From positions 363,995 to 426,877 of the forward strand of contig NZ_NXIA01000001.1 in the NCBI RefSeq assembly GCF_002412165.1: a DNA stretch of 62,883 nt, read 5' to 3'. Position numbers and translations under genes: made by a program. The notes under the pieces are model-generated. The model was not told the origin of the DNA. It did no database searches and saw only the letters and a list, made by a program, of their open reading frames with translations. The DNA is from Curtobacterium sp. 'Ferrero' (lineage in GTDB: Bacteria > Actinomycetota > Actinomycetes > Actinomycetales > Microbacteriaceae). Shown here in pieces: positions 48,765 through 57,669 of this stretch (the stretch's first letter is position 1; the number at the start of each line of letters is the position of its first letter).

Positions 48765-49049
48765 ATGAGCGATGCAGACCGCGCCGAACAGCAGCAGACG
48801 CCCGACGGCGAGCACACCGGCGAGACCCTCGGTGGACCCCGACCCGACCCCTCGACGACCGCGAGCAAGGACCCGGAGGAGTGGGTCACCGGCGACGAGC
48901 CGATGACCGGTCCGCAGCGCAGCTACCTCGACACCCTCGCACGGGAAGCCGGCGAGGAACTGCCCGCCGACCTCACGAAGGCCGAGGCCTCGGAGCACAT
49001 CGACCGCCTCCAGCAGCAGACCGGGCGCGGGGCGGACAGCGCGTCCTGA
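48765..49049 (+). CDS. DUF3072 domain protein
   Basis: 94-residue protein. The C-terminal half, DPEEWVTGDEPMTGPQRSYLDTLAREAGEELPADLTKAEASEHIDRLQ, is a clear DUF3072 domain, a short helical module common in Actinobacteria and Proteobacteria with unknown role. The N-terminal 35 residues are polar and disordered. TAGCGT ends 7 nt before the ATG, the leaderless pattern. The SAP-like helical pattern of the domain suggests nucleic-acid or protein binding, but that is only an impression. Confidence 0.88.
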   Translation: MSDADRAEQQQTPDGEHTGETLGGPRPDPSTTASKDPEEWVTGDEPMTGPQRSYLDTLAREAGEELPADLTKAEASEHIDRLQQQTGRGADSAS

Positions 49050-49141
49050 GGGCTGGGCATGTCCTGGCGATGACCTGGTGATGTCCGCCGAGGCCCTCCT
49101 CCGGGCAGCCGTGGTGACACGTCACCGGGTACGGTCCCGGC

Positions 49142-49573
49142 ATGCGAACGACAACGACCTCGATCGGCCTCACCGTCCTCCGCGTCGTCCTCGGCGTGGT
49201 CTTCGTCGCGCACGGCGCGCAGAAGTTCGCGCAGGGGATCCCCCAGGTGGCCCGGGGCTTCGCCGGGATGGGTGTCCCGCTCGCCGAGGTCGCCACGCCG
49301 CTGGTGGCCGGTCTCGAACTCGTCGGCGGGGTGTTCCTCGTGCTCGGGGTCGCGACGCGTGTCCTTGCCGGGCTCCTCGCCGTGGACATGGTCGTGGCCG
49401 GCCTGCTGGCGCACGTCTCCGCCGGGTTCTTCGCGCAGGGCGGTGGTGTCGAGTACGTGCTCGTGCTCGCGGCCGCAGCACTCGCGGTGACGCTGACCGG
49501 TCCGGGCCGGTTCTCGCTCGACGCAGTCGTGCAGCGGACGCGGCGTCGTCGGCGCGCGCCGCTCGGCGCCTGA
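49142..49573 (+). CDS. DoxX-family membrane protein
   Basis: 143-residue protein with four membrane segments. It carries the DoxX-family opening LTVLRVVLGVVFVAHGAQKF and the loop GMGVPLAEVATPLVAGLELVGG. Actinobacterial DoxX proteins have been linked to oxidative-stress defence with sulfur-transferase and SodA partners; those are not encoded here. TACGGT ends 6 nt before the ATG. The C-terminal tail is Arg-rich (RTRRRRRAPLGA). Confidence 0.92.
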   Translation: MRTTTTSIGLTVLRVVLGVVFVAHGAQKFAQGIPQVARGFAGMGVPLAEVATPLVAGLELVGGVFLVLGVATRVLAGLLAVDMVVAGLLAHVSAGFFAQGGGVEYVLVLAAAALAVTLTGPGRFSLDAVVQRTRRRRRAPLGA

Positions 49574-49676
49574 GCGACGCCGGGCGACGGGTGCGCGAAG
49601 GTGACCACCTGCGAGGCGTGCGGTCGCCGGACGACCGGCACCGTGCCTCCCGTCCGTGGCGTACGCCGCCGGTCCG

Positions 49677-50795
49677 TCAGCCGCCGGCGAGCACGTCGAC
49701 GACCTGCCGGGCGATCCGTCGACCGGCCCGGTTCGCGCCGATGGTCGACGCCTGCGGGCCGTAGCCCGCGAGGAACAGCCGGGGTTCGTCCTCGGAGCGT
49801 CCGTCCTCGACGACGACGCCGCCGCGCGCGGTCCTGAGCCGCAGCGGTGCCAGGTGCCGCAGGTCGGCGCGGAACCCGGTCGCCCAGATCACGGCGTCCG
49901 CGTGCACGTGGTCGCCGTCGGCGGTGACCACGCCGTCGGCGTCGAGCCGCGTGAACATCGGCGCCTCCCGGAGGACCCCGCGGTCGATGCCGGCGCGGAT
50001 CCGGCGGGTGACCGGGACGCCGGTACCGCTCACGATGCTCGGCAGGACCTCGCCGGCGCGCGCCGCACGATCCTGCTCGTCGACCGCGGCGACGGCCGAC
50101 TCGACGTCGAGCGCGGCGGTGCCCGACCAGACCACCGGCCGGCGGGTGAACCACCGGGTGGACCGGGCGACCCCGTCGAGCTCGAGCAGGAACCCGATCG
50201 CGCTCGTGCCACCGCCGACCACGAGGACGTCCTGTCCGGCGAACTCGGCGGCGCTGCGGTACTCCGTCGTGTCGAGCTGTCGGCCGCGGAAGACGTCACG
50301 GCCCGGGTACCACGGGACGAACGGCGTGCCCCAGGTCCCGGAGGCGTTCACGACGACCTCGGCACGGACGCGCTGCTCACGGCCGTCGGCGGTCCGGGTC
50401 GTCACACAGAGCCCCTCGTCCGCTCCGATCCGGGTCACCGACGCGACCGTCACCGGACGCCGGACCCGGAGGTCGTAGTGCTGCTCGAAGCGCCGGTAGT
50501 ACTCGGCGACGACGTCCCGTGCCGGCCGGGCCCGGTCGGCGTCGTCGAACCGCAGGCGCACCGCGTGCATCCCGGGCAGGTCGTGCACGCGGTGCGCAGC
50601 GCCGAGCCGAAGGGCCTCCCACCGGTACTGCCAGGCACCGCCGGCATCGGGTCCACGGTCGAGCACCACGACGTCGCGGCCCGGCTCGAGCCCGAGCCGA
50701 CGCAGGTGGTAGACGACGGAGAGTCCGGCCTGCCCGGCACCGATCACCACGACACGCGCGACCTGGTCCGGGGCGGGGTTCGTGGCGTCGCTCAT
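49677..50795 (-). CDS. FAD-dependent monooxygenase-like oxidoreductase
   Basis: 372-residue flavoprotein of the flavin-containing monooxygenase / YhcI-CzcO-like group. FAD binding is seen as VVVIGAGQAGLSVVYHLRRLG (about residues 14-34), NADP binding as VLVVGGGTSAIGFLLEL, and the second FAD motif as WATGFRADLRHL. VNASGTWGTPFVPWYPG resembles the FMO-identifying region. The ATG at 50795 (MSDATNPAPDQ) lies in the GGATGTGATG context; an upstream start at 50876 overlaps the neighbouring promoter. Substrate unknown. Convergent with DoxX. Confidence 0.9.
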   Translation of the reverse strand: MSDATNPAPDQVARVVVIGAGQAGLSVVYHLRRLGLEPGRDVVVLDRGPDAGGAWQYRWEALRLGAAHRVHDLPGMHAVRLRFDDADRARPARDVVAEYYRRFEQHYDLRVRRPVTVASVTRIGADEGLCVTTRTADGREQRVRAEVVVNASGTWGTPFVPWYPGRDVFRGRQLDTTEYRSAAEFAGQDVLVVGGGTSAIGFLLELDGVARSTRWFTRRPVVWSGTAALDVESAVAAVDEQDRAARAGEVLPSIVSGTGVPVTRRIRAGIDRGVLREAPMFTRLDADGVVTADGDHVHADAVIWATGFRADLRHLAPLRLRTARGGVVVEDGRSEDEPRLFLAGYGPQASTIGANRAGRRIARQVVDVLAGG

Positions 50796-50956
50796 CACAT
50801 CCGATCCTGCCGGGTCCGCCCGGCTGGCGGCGATGTCCGGATCGGGGTACATGGTAGAGTGATCGGCAGATTTCAAACCACGAAACCGTCCGATTCCCCG
50901 GGTGCACGATCGCAGCCGCCAGGATCGGACCAGAGCCGATCACGAGGGGGTCACGC

Positions 50957-51178
50957 ATGGGGCGCGGCCGTCAGAAGGCGAAGCACACCAAGGTCGCCCG
51001 GGAGCTGAAGTACTTCAGCCCGGAGACGAACTACGGTGCGCTCGAGCGAGAACTCTCCGCCGGACAGCACTCCGACGAAGAGTCGTACGTCGACCGCTGG
51101 GCAGACCAGTACGGTGACGACCAGTACGACGACGAGGACGAGCTCGAGCCCCAACAGGACCAGAACAAGTCCGCCTGA
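50957..51178 (+). CDS. DUF3073 family protein
   Basis: 73-residue, highly charged protein conserved across Actinobacteria (Rv0810c type). It opens MGRGRQKAKHTKVARELKYFSPETNY and ends in an acidic Asp/Glu tail. In many actinobacteria it lies beside purM, as here, though its function is unknown. The ATG is preceded by CACGAGGGGG, a ribosome-binding site. A TAGAGT hexamer at 50855-50860 would give a leader of about 90 nt. An intrinsic terminator follows at 51198. Confidence 0.95.
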   Translation: MGRGRQKAKHTKVARELKYFSPETNYGALERELSAGQHSDEESYVDRWADQYGDDQYDDEDELEPQQDQNKSA

Positions 51179-51197
51179 GTCCCACCCTCGTGTGACG

Positions 51198-51227
51198 CGC
51201 CGCTCACCCTCGGGGTGCGCGGCGTTT
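51198..51227 (+). terminator. Intrinsic terminator of DUF3073 gene
   Basis: CGCCGCTCACCC (51198-51209) and GGGTGCGCGGCG (51213-51224) form a 12-bp stem with one mismatch and a TCG loop, followed by TTT. It is 20 nt after the stop codon. Confidence 0.88.
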
Positions 51228-51333
51228 CGGCGTGCACGCTGGGTGATCCTCAGGAACGTCGCGCGGGCCGCGAGTCGCTGCCGGTCGTGCTCGCGACCGC
51301 TGCCGGGCACGGCGAGCCGGAGCGTCACGCAGC

Positions 51334-51588
51334 GGTTCCAAAATCACGGCACCTGGATCGCCCTCCACCCCGTGGATGGAACCTCGGCGTTGGCCGTGCG
51401 GCGAGTCGCGGAACCCACGCCGGACGCATCGGCTGAGCTGATCCCCGCAGGCAGTGTCCGGCCGAACCGCCAGTGTCCCCGGCCCGGGCGCTCTGGCGCT
51501 CGTCGCGGTTCCACGACTCGCCGCCGGCCGAGCACCGAGGTTCCACTGACCGGGTCGCGCGGGCCCGAGATGCCGTTGTTTCGGAACC
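51334..51588. repeat. 255-bp element with 82-nt inverted arms
   Basis: Left arm 51334-51415 and right arm 51507-51588 are inverted copies with no length change. The outer 21 nt match at about 17 positions and the inner 39 nt at about 31, while the 22 nt between have diverged. Six GGTTCC/GGAACC hexamers mark symmetrical points (51334, 51378, 51410 and 51507, 51539, 51583). A 91-nt centre joins the arms. It lies in the 480-bp gap between the convergent DUF3073 and purM genes and has no reading frame that fits. The rest of the gap (51228-51333, 51589-51660) holds nothing I recognise. Confidence 0.75.
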
Positions 51589-51660
51589 TGGAGCAGGCAG
51601 CGCGGGACGGCCCAACCCGGCGCGCGCCCGGCCGTGGGCGACGCGCGGGCGCCCCGGGCA

Positions 51661-52764
51661 TCAGCCGGCGTACGCCCCCACGAGCCGGACGGCCCCGCCG
51701 TCGACGCCCTTCGCGCCCTGCTCGAACCCGGCGAGGTCCGCTCGCGGCGCGGTCGAGATCGTCCCGACCGACCACGACGGCAGGCCCGCAGCCCCGAGCG
51801 ACGCGATCACGTCCGACGCAGCCGCGGCCGAGACCACGGCGAACATCCCGATGCCGAGGTTCCACGTGCCCTCGGTGTCCTCGAGCGCGGTGCCCGCCAT
51901 GTCGGCGAGCACCCGGAACACCGGCAGCGGCGTCCAGGTCGACCGGTCGACCTCGACCCACGAGCCGACCGGCAGCACGCGGGCGAGGTTCGCGGCGATG
52001 CCCCCACCGGTGACGTGCGACAGCGAGTGCACCGCCCCGGGGTGCGAGGCGAGCAGGGACAGCAGCGGGGTCGTGTAGAGCCGGGTGGGCTCGAGCAGCG
52101 CCTCGCCGACCGAGACGCCCGCGCCGAACTCCGGCAGCTGGTCGGTGTACTGGACGCCCCGCGTCGACAGGATGTGCCGCACGAGGGAGTACCCGTTCGA
52201 GTGCAGCCCCGAGGACGCGATGGCCACGACGACGTCACCGTCCTGCACCAGGTGCGCGCCGAGCTGCTCACCGGCCTCGACCACGCCGGTCGCGGCGCCC
52301 GCCACGTCGTAGTCGTCCGGACCGAGCAGCCCCGGGTGCTCCGCGGTCTCGCCGCCGACCAGGGCGGTCCCGGTGTCCGAACAGCCGCGGGCGATGCCGG
52401 CGACGATGTCCGCGATCCGGTTCGGCACGACCCGGCCGCACGCGATGTAGTCCGTCATGAACAGCGGCTTCGCGCCCACCACGACGATGTCGTCGACGAC
52501 CATGCCGACGAGGTCCTGCCCGATGGTGTCGTGCTTGTCGATCGCCTGCGCGATGGCGACCTTCGTCCCGACGCCGTCGGTCGAGGTCGCGAGCAGCGGG
52601 CGTTCGAAGTCCTTCAGGAACGAGACGTCGTAGAGCCCTGCGAACCCGCCGACACCGCCCGTCACCGAGGCGTTGTGCGTGGCCGAGACCGCCGACTTCA
52701 TGAGTTCGACCGCGAGGTCGCCGGCTGCAGTGTCGACGCCGGCCTCGGCGTAGGGGTTCGTCAT
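51661..52764 (-). CDS. purM: Phosphoribosylformylglycinamidine cyclo-ligase
   Basis: 367-residue AIR synthetase, the fifth step of purine synthesis (FGAM to AIR with ATP). Typical stretches are MTNPYAEAGVD at the N-terminus, LLATSTDGVGTKVAIA, MVVDDIVVVGAKPLFM, SSGLHSNGYSLVR and the HVTGGGIAANLARVLP loop. The ATG at 52764 follows CGGAGGACGAC, a strong ribosome-binding site; longer starts overlap the purF promoter. It is divergent from purF, with 70 nt between the starts, so the two purine genes share one regulatory gap. Confidence 0.97.
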   Translation of the reverse strand: MTNPYAEAGVDTAAGDLAVELMKSAVSATHNASVTGGVGGFAGLYDVSFLKDFERPLLATSTDGVGTKVAIAQAIDKHDTIGQDLVGMVVDDIVVVGAKPLFMTDYIACGRVVPNRIADIVAGIARGCSDTGTALVGGETAEHPGLLGPDDYDVAGAATGVVEAGEQLGAHLVQDGDVVVAIASSGLHSNGYSLVRHILSTRGVQYTDQLPEFGAGVSVGEALLEPTRLYTTPLLSLLASHPGAVHSLSHVTGGGIAANLARVLPVGSWVEVDRSTWTPLPVFRVLADMAGTALEDTEGTWNLGIGMFAVVSAAAASDVIASLGAAGLPSWSVGTISTAPRADLAGFEQGAKGVDGGAVRLVGAYAG

Positions 52765-52834
52765 GCGTCGTCCTCCGCGGGGCATGGCAGACTTGTTCGG
52801 TCCCCCCGATTCTACGGTCTGGAGCACACCGCGA

Positions 52835-54292
52835 ATGTGCGGCATCGTCGGGCTCGTCGCCCAGAGTCCTGCCAACCAATCCATCTACGACGCACTGCTC
52901 CTCCTGCAGCACCGAGGACAGGACTCGACCGGCATCGCCACGGTCGAGGGTCACATCCACCACATGCACAAGACGCGTGGTCACGTGCGGGAGGCCTTCC
53001 GCACGCGTGACATGCGGTCCCTGCTCGGCACCATGGGCCTCGGCCACGTCCGTTACGCCACGAAGGGCGCCGCGAGCAACGAGGAGGAGGCGCAGCCGTT
53101 CTACGTGAACGCGCCCTACGGCATCGTCCTCGTGCACAACGGCAACCTGACGAACACGCGCGAGCTCACGCGCGAGCTGTTCGACATCGACCGCCGCCAC
53201 CTCAACACGAGCTCCGACACCGAACTGCTCGTCAACGTCCTGGCGCACGAGCTCCAGGGCCAGGTGCGCGGCGCGGACCTCGACCCCGGCCAGGTGTTCG
53301 ACGCGGTCGAGCGCGTGCACGAGCGCGTCGAGGGCTCCTACGCCGCGATCGCGACCATCGCCGGTCACGGGCTGCTCGCCTTCCGCGACCCGTTCGGCAT
53401 CCGCCCGCTGATCCTCGGCCACAAGTTCGACGAGGCCGGCCAGCCGGAGTGGGTCGTCGCGAGCGAGTCGCTCGTCCTCGAGTCGGGCGGCTACGAGATC
53501 GTCCGCGACATCGCGCCCGGCGAGGCCGTGTTCATCGAGATGAACGGCCAGATGCACGCCCGCCAGTGCGCGAAGGACCCGCGCCTCGTGCCGTGCTCGT
53601 TCGAGTACGTGTACCTCGCCCGACCCGACTCGATCATGAACGGCATCTCGGTCTACGACGCCCGACTCCGACTCGGCAACCGGCTCGCGGACACGATCGA
53701 GCGGTACGCGCCGACGGGGAACATCGACGTCGTCATGCCGATCCCCGACTCGTCGCGTCCGGCGGCGATGCAGGTCGCGCAGAAGCTCGGCATCGAGTAC
53801 CGCGAGGGCTTCTACAAGAACCGCTACGTCGGCCGCACGTTCATCATGCCGGGGCAGGCGGAGCGCAAGCGGTCCGTCCGGCAGAAGCTCAACGCGATGT
53901 CGTCCGAGTTCAAGGGCAAGAACATCCTCATCGTCGACGACTCGATCGTGCGCGGGACGACGAGCCGCGAGATCGTCGAGATGGCCCGTGCCGCCGGCGC
54001 GAACGAGGTGACGTTCACGAGCGCCGCCCCGCCTGTCCGGTTCCCGCACGTCTACGGCATCAACATGCCGACCCGGGCGGAGCTCATCGCGCACGACCGG
54101 AAGATCCCGGAGATCAACCGCGTGCTCGGCAGCGACCACCTCATCTACCAGGAGATCGCGGACATGCGCGACGCGATCATCGAGGGTTCGGACGTCACCG
54201 ACCTCGAGATGAGCTGCTTCACCGGCGAGTACGTGACGGGCACCGTCAGCCCGGAGTACCTGTCCTGGGTCGAGGCGAACCAGCTCAGCTAG
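52835..54292 (+). CDS. purF: Amidophosphoribosyltransferase
   Basis: 485-residue enzyme for the first committed purine step (PRPP plus glutamine to phosphoribosylamine). I start at ATG 52835 because the next residue is the catalytic Cys of the Ntn glutaminase (MCGIVGLV), exposed after Met removal. The frame upstream to 52763 is not coding. The PRPP loop reads ILIVDDSIVRGTTS near residue 365. GGAG lies 12 nt before the ATG and TACGGT (52813-52818) is a likely -10. A perfect 44-bp palindrome follows the stop. Divergent from purM. Confidence 0.96.
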   Translation: MCGIVGLVAQSPANQSIYDALLLLQHRGQDSTGIATVEGHIHHMHKTRGHVREAFRTRDMRSLLGTMGLGHVRYATKGAASNEEEAQPFYVNAPYGIVLVHNGNLTNTRELTRELFDIDRRHLNTSSDTELLVNVLAHELQGQVRGADLDPGQVFDAVERVHERVEGSYAAIATIAGHGLLAFRDPFGIRPLILGHKFDEAGQPEWVVASESLVLESGGYEIVRDIAPGEAVFIEMNGQMHARQCAKDPRLVPCSFEYVYLARPDSIMNGISVYDARLRLGNRLADTIERYAPTGNIDVVMPIPDSSRPAAMQVAQKLGIEYREGFYKNRYVGRTFIMPGQAERKRSVRQKLNAMSSEFKGKNILIVDDSIVRGTTSREIVEMARAAGANEVTFTSAAPPVRFPHVYGINMPTRAELIAHDRKIPEINRVLGSDHLIYQEIADMRDAIIEGSDVTDLEMSCFTGEYVTGTVSPEYLSWVEANQLS

Positions 54293-54313
54293 GTCGCGGA
54301 CGCGACCAGCGGT

Positions 54314-54357
54314 CGGACGGGAGGCCCGTGGCGGCGCCGCCACGGGCCTCCCGTCCG
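54314..54357. terminator. Perfect 44-bp palindrome terminator
   Basis: The palindrome 54314-54357 has no mismatch and no loop, and the arm begins CGGACGGGAGGCCCGTGGCG. It lies between the convergent purF and the 54371 gene. It is nearly identical to the hairpin at 31670-31715, more than 22 kb away. Confidence 0.88.
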
Positions 54358-54370
54358 GAACGCGTTCGGG

Positions 54371-54796
54371 TCAGCGACCGGCGTCGTCGGTGTGTGCGTC
54401 TCCGGGGCCTGCGCCGCGCGCACCCGGCTCCTCGAGCTCACCGTCCACCGTCTCGGTGGCCGGCTCCACCTCGACGCGCTCGGCGGTGAGCGCTGCCGAG
54501 CGCCGCCCGAGCGCCCGGTCGAGCACGATGGCGACGACCGCGCCGACGGCCGCTCCGATGGTCACGCCGTAGAGGGAGAAGTAGCCGACGAGCTGCCCGA
54601 ACGAGGCGGTCTCCTGCTGGTCGCCCCGGTCGATGCCCATGGTCGCCGACACGACGACGAGCGTCGCCACGAAGCCGAGCACCGCGCCGCCGATGATGAA
54701 CGCGCCGAACTTCGGCGCACGGCGGATCGTCACCTCGTCGGAGGTGGAGACGGCGTTCGGCGCCGGTCGCTCTTCGGGTCCGTCGGTGTTGCTCAC
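54371..54796 (-). CDS. Two-TM conserved membrane protein
   Basis: 141-residue membrane protein with two hydrophobic segments, FGAFIIGGAVLGFVATLVVVSATMG and FSLYGVTIGAAVGAVVAIVLD. The N-terminus is polar and the C-terminus acidic and disordered. The pattern resembles small membrane proteins seen near purF in Microbacteriaceae; no function is known. The GTG at 54796 (VSNTDGPEERP) is chosen; the frame upstream is a shadow of the LuxR gene. Its promoter region abuts that of the LuxR gene. Confidence 0.75.
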   Translation of the reverse strand: MSNTDGPEERPAPNAVSTSDEVTIRRAPKFGAFIIGGAVLGFVATLVVVSATMGIDRGDQQETASFGQLVGYFSLYGVTIGAAVGAVVAIVLDRALGRRSAALTAERVEVEPATETVDGELEEPGARGAGPGDAHTDDAGR

Positions 54797-54892
54797 CCGT
54801 CCATTGTCCCCCACTGTGGGACGTGCTCCCGACTGTGCGTGGCACCCGATCCGCGGCAGGATGGTCCCCACCCAGGGAGCGGAGGTGCGGAG

Positions 54893-57487
54893 GTGACCCG
54901 GATGCGCGAACGAGCGGCGCGGGGTGGCCACGGACCGTCCTCGGCACGTCCGGCGCGGATCGCGTGGCCCATCGCCCAGCGGCGCGAGGAGGACCGTGCC
55001 GTCGCGGTCGTCGCCGAGCACGGCTGGAGCGTCGCGCTCGTCGGGGCCCCCGGGCTCGGCAAGAGCACCGTGGCCGAGCGTGTGACCGACCGGGTCGCCG
55101 GACGGGACGGCTCCGGCCGGACGCTCGTGGTGCCGATCACCGCGGTCGCCGCCGCCCGGTCGATGCCCTTCGGTGTCGTGTCCGACCACTTCGGCGAGCT
55201 GCCGGCGACGTTCGCCGACCTCGTCGACGAGCAGCACGCGGGCGACCGACTCCGCGCACTCGCCGGCGAGGACCGCGACGTGCTGCTCCGGGTGGACGAC
55301 GCCGACCACCTCGACCAGGTCTCCGCCCGGTACGTGGCCTGGCTCGTCCGACACCAGGGCGCGCGGCTCGTGCTCACCTGCCGCGACTTCACCGCACTGC
55401 CCGAACCCCTCCGTGCCCTCTGGCAGGACGACCTGCTCGAGCGGATCGACCTCGCCCCGCTCGACCTGCGCGAGACCACCGAGCTCGTGACCGCGGCGCT
55501 CGGCGCTCAGCTCGAGAACGCGTCGGCGGAACGCGTGCACCGGGCGACCGCCGGCAACCCGCTCTACCTCCGTGAGGTGGTCCGGGCTGCGCTCGCCTCC
55601 GGTGCCCTCGAGCAGACCGCGTCCGGCTGGTACTGGCGTGGTCGGGTCACGGCCTCGAACAGCCTCGCCGACATGTACCGGACCGAGCTCGGGTCGCTTC
55701 CGGAAGACCTGCGCGACGTGGTCGACATCGTCGCGCTCGCCGACCCGATCCCGCTCCCCCGCCTGCTCGGACTGGTGACCGGCGGCGACATCGACCGGGT
55801 CGTCGCCCTCGGACTCGTCCGGATCACCTCGACCGAGGACGGGTCGGCCGTCGTCCGGCCGTCCCACCCGCTCATCGGCGAGGTCGTGCGCGGCCTCGTC
55901 CCCGTCGCCCGCCGAGCGATGCTCTTCGCCCGGGCCAACGCGTTCCGTGCCGCCCACGACGAGGACGCCCCGCCCGCCGCACGCCTCCGTGCCGCGCTCT
56001 GGGCGCTCGAGTGCGGCGTGTCCCCGGACCCGCGTGAGCTCCTCGAGGCGGCGGAGGTGGCGGTGCGGCTGCAGGAGCACGAGAGCGCGGTCCTGCTCAC
56101 CTCGGCCGCGCTCCGGACCCCGCTCCCGGCCACGCTCCGGATCACGGCGCACGTCCTCCGTTCACTCGCGCACGGGTACTCCACCGGGCGGGAGGCAGGG
56201 CGCGCCGACGCCGAGGCCGCGTGGGCCATCGCGCGGTCCCGCACCGAGACCGTCGCCGACGCCGCGGTCGTCGAGGCGTGCGAGACACTGGCGAACATCC
56301 GGCAGTTCCACGACGACGACGTCCTCGCCGCGGTCGCCCTCACCGACACGGCGATCGGGCTGGTCGGCCCCGAGACGGCCGAGCGACTGCGCCTGCTGCG
56401 CCTGGCCCACCTCGGGTGGGGCGGGCGGTTCGCGGAGGTCCGCGCCGAGGTCGAGCGGAGCGGCATCGTGCACGCGCCGACCGTCCCGTTCGGGTTCCTC
56501 TGCCTCGCGCCGTGCGCGGTGATGGCGCTGGCGACGGCCGGTCGGCTCGACGACGCGGTCACGCTCGCCAAGGGGTCCCTGGCCACCGCGGTCGCGCACC
56601 TCGAGTCGGCGCCGTGGAGCGTCGGTGAGATCGTGTCCGTGCTCCACCAGGTGCAGGTGTGGCGGGGCGACATCGCCGAGCTCCTCACCGAGGTGCCGGT
56701 GCGACGGTCGAGCCCGTACCTGAAGTACGACTTCACCCTCGAGCTCATCGGCGACGGCAACCAGGCCATCGGGCAGCGGCGGTGGGACGACGCGATCACC
56801 GCGTTCTCGGCGGCCTGCGAACGGTACGACATCGCCGACCACGGCGGCTTCGCGGCGTACCCGTGGGCGCGCCTGGCGATGGCGTACGCCTACGCCGGAC
56901 GGCTCGAGGAAGCTTCCGCGGCGCTCGAGCGGGCGCGCACGACGCCGCTCCGCGCCATGCGGATCGTCGGCGAGCAGGTCGCGGTGTCGATCGCGTGGAC
57001 CGAGTCGGTGCTCGGCAACCCGGCGGGCCTCCGGCACATGGACGAGGTGATCGAGCGCGCCACGGCGACCGGCTCGTGGACGCACGTGCTCTACGGCTTC
57101 ACCCTGCACTACGCACTCGACCTGCAAGCCGGACGCGAGGGGGCGGCGTCGCTCGACCGGATGCGGGTCGCGGCGGAGCGGGTGGACGGGCCGCTCGCCG
57201 CGGCGATCGCCCACTACGCCGACGCGGTGCGCTCCGGCGACCGCGCGCGGGTGATCGCGGCGCAGGGCGTCCTCGCATCGCACGGCATGGCGGTCACGGC
57301 CGGACACGTCAAGCCGGCGCTGACGAACCGCGAGTACGAGGTCGCCCGGCTGGCGGCCGACGGCCTCAGCAACCGCCGCATCGCGGAGACCCTCGGGCTG
57401 TCGGTGCGGACGATCGACGCGCACCTGTCGCGCGTGTTCCAGAAGTGGGACCTGCACGCGCGGACGGAGCTCGCCGAGCTCCTCTGA
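54893..57487 (+). CDS. LuxR-family regulator with AAA/LAL-type ATPase
   Basis: 864-residue regulator. An N-terminal STAND-like NTPase carries Walker A (LVGAPGLGKSTVAERV, about residue 45) and a weak Walker B (VLLRVDDADHL). A long helical, TPR-like middle spans about residues 330-780. The C-terminal LuxR HTH is LTNREYEVARLAADGLSNRRIAETLGLSVRTIDAHLSRVFQKW. This is the LAL/MalT architecture. The GTG at 54893 and ATG at 54902 both have purine-rich ribosome-binding sites (GGAGCGGAGG). LAL proteins often control nearby catabolic or secondary-metabolism genes; no obvious target lies here. Confidence 0.9.
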   Translation: MTRMRERAARGGHGPSSARPARIAWPIAQRREEDRAVAVVAEHGWSVALVGAPGLGKSTVAERVTDRVAGRDGSGRTLVVPITAVAAARSMPFGVVSDHFGELPATFADLVDEQHAGDRLRALAGEDRDVLLRVDDADHLDQVSARYVAWLVRHQGARLVLTCRDFTALPEPLRALWQDDLLERIDLAPLDLRETTELVTAALGAQLENASAERVHRATAGNPLYLREVVRAALASGALEQTASGWYWRGRVTASNSLADMYRTELGSLPEDLRDVVDIVALADPIPLPRLLGLVTGGDIDRVVALGLVRITSTEDGSAVVRPSHPLIGEVVRGLVPVARRAMLFARANAFRAAHDEDAPPAARLRAALWALECGVSPDPRELLEAAEVAVRLQEHESAVLLTSAALRTPLPATLRITAHVLRSLAHGYSTGREAGRADAEAAWAIARSRTETVADAAVVEACETLANIRQFHDDDVLAAVALTDTAIGLVGPETAERLRLLRLAHLGWGGRFAEVRAEVERSGIVHAPTVPFGFLCLAPCAVMALATAGRLDDAVTLAKGSLATAVAHLESAPWSVGEIVSVLHQVQVWRGDIAELLTEVPVRRSSPYLKYDFTLELIGDGNQAIGQRRWDDAITAFSAACERYDIADHGGFAAYPWARLAMAYAYAGRLEEASAALERARTTPLRAMRIVGEQVAVSIAWTESVLGNPAGLRHMDEVIERATATGSWTHVLYGFTLHYALDLQAGREGAASLDRMRVAAERVDGPLAAAIAHYADAVRSGDRARVIAAQGVLASHGMAVTAGHVKPALTNREYEVARLAADGLSNRRIAETLGLSVRTIDAHLSRVFQKWDLHARTELAELL

Positions 57488-57553
57488 ACGCCAGGTGGAC
57501 TGACCGCAAACCGCGCGCGACGTTGCGGGTTGCAGCACGACTCGCCGTCCCGG

Positions 57554-57637
57554 TTGACACAGGAGGCCGGTCATCGCGTAGCGTGTCCCCTGTCGCCGGG
57601 TTCGGACCCGTTCGGGTCGGGTCCGAATCCCGGCGAC
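57554..57637 (+). ncRNA. Promoter-like sequence followed directly by a long hairpin
   Basis: TTGACA (57554-57559) and TAGCGT (57579-57584) are 19 nt apart. A hairpin follows within 8 nt: arm 57592-57610 (GTCGCCGGGTTCGGACCCG) pairs along its length with 57618-57637 except for one bulged T. It may be a short hairpin RNA, a structured leader of the DUF4184 gene, or simply the LuxR-gene terminator with a chance promoter. It is not a tRNA, because no cloverleaf fits. Confidence 0.35.
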
Positions 57638-57669
57638 TTCCACGATACGCAGCCGCTCACACGGTGCAC

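Noticed and set aside
51036..52013. 325-residue plus-strand frame across the DUF3073-purM gap
   Set aside because: It starts inside DUF3073 in another frame and runs antisense into purM. The sequence is low-complexity Arg/Pro/Thr and crosses the inverted-repeat element.
52765..52834. Purine riboswitch or PurR box between purM and purF
   Set aside because: The gap is only 70 bp, is filled by the ribosome-binding sites and a TACGGT hexamer, and shows no aptamer-like structure or clear dyad.
57592..57637. Possible tRNA gene
   Set aside because: Only one long hairpin forms; there is no acceptor stem with D, anticodon and T arms, and no CCA context.
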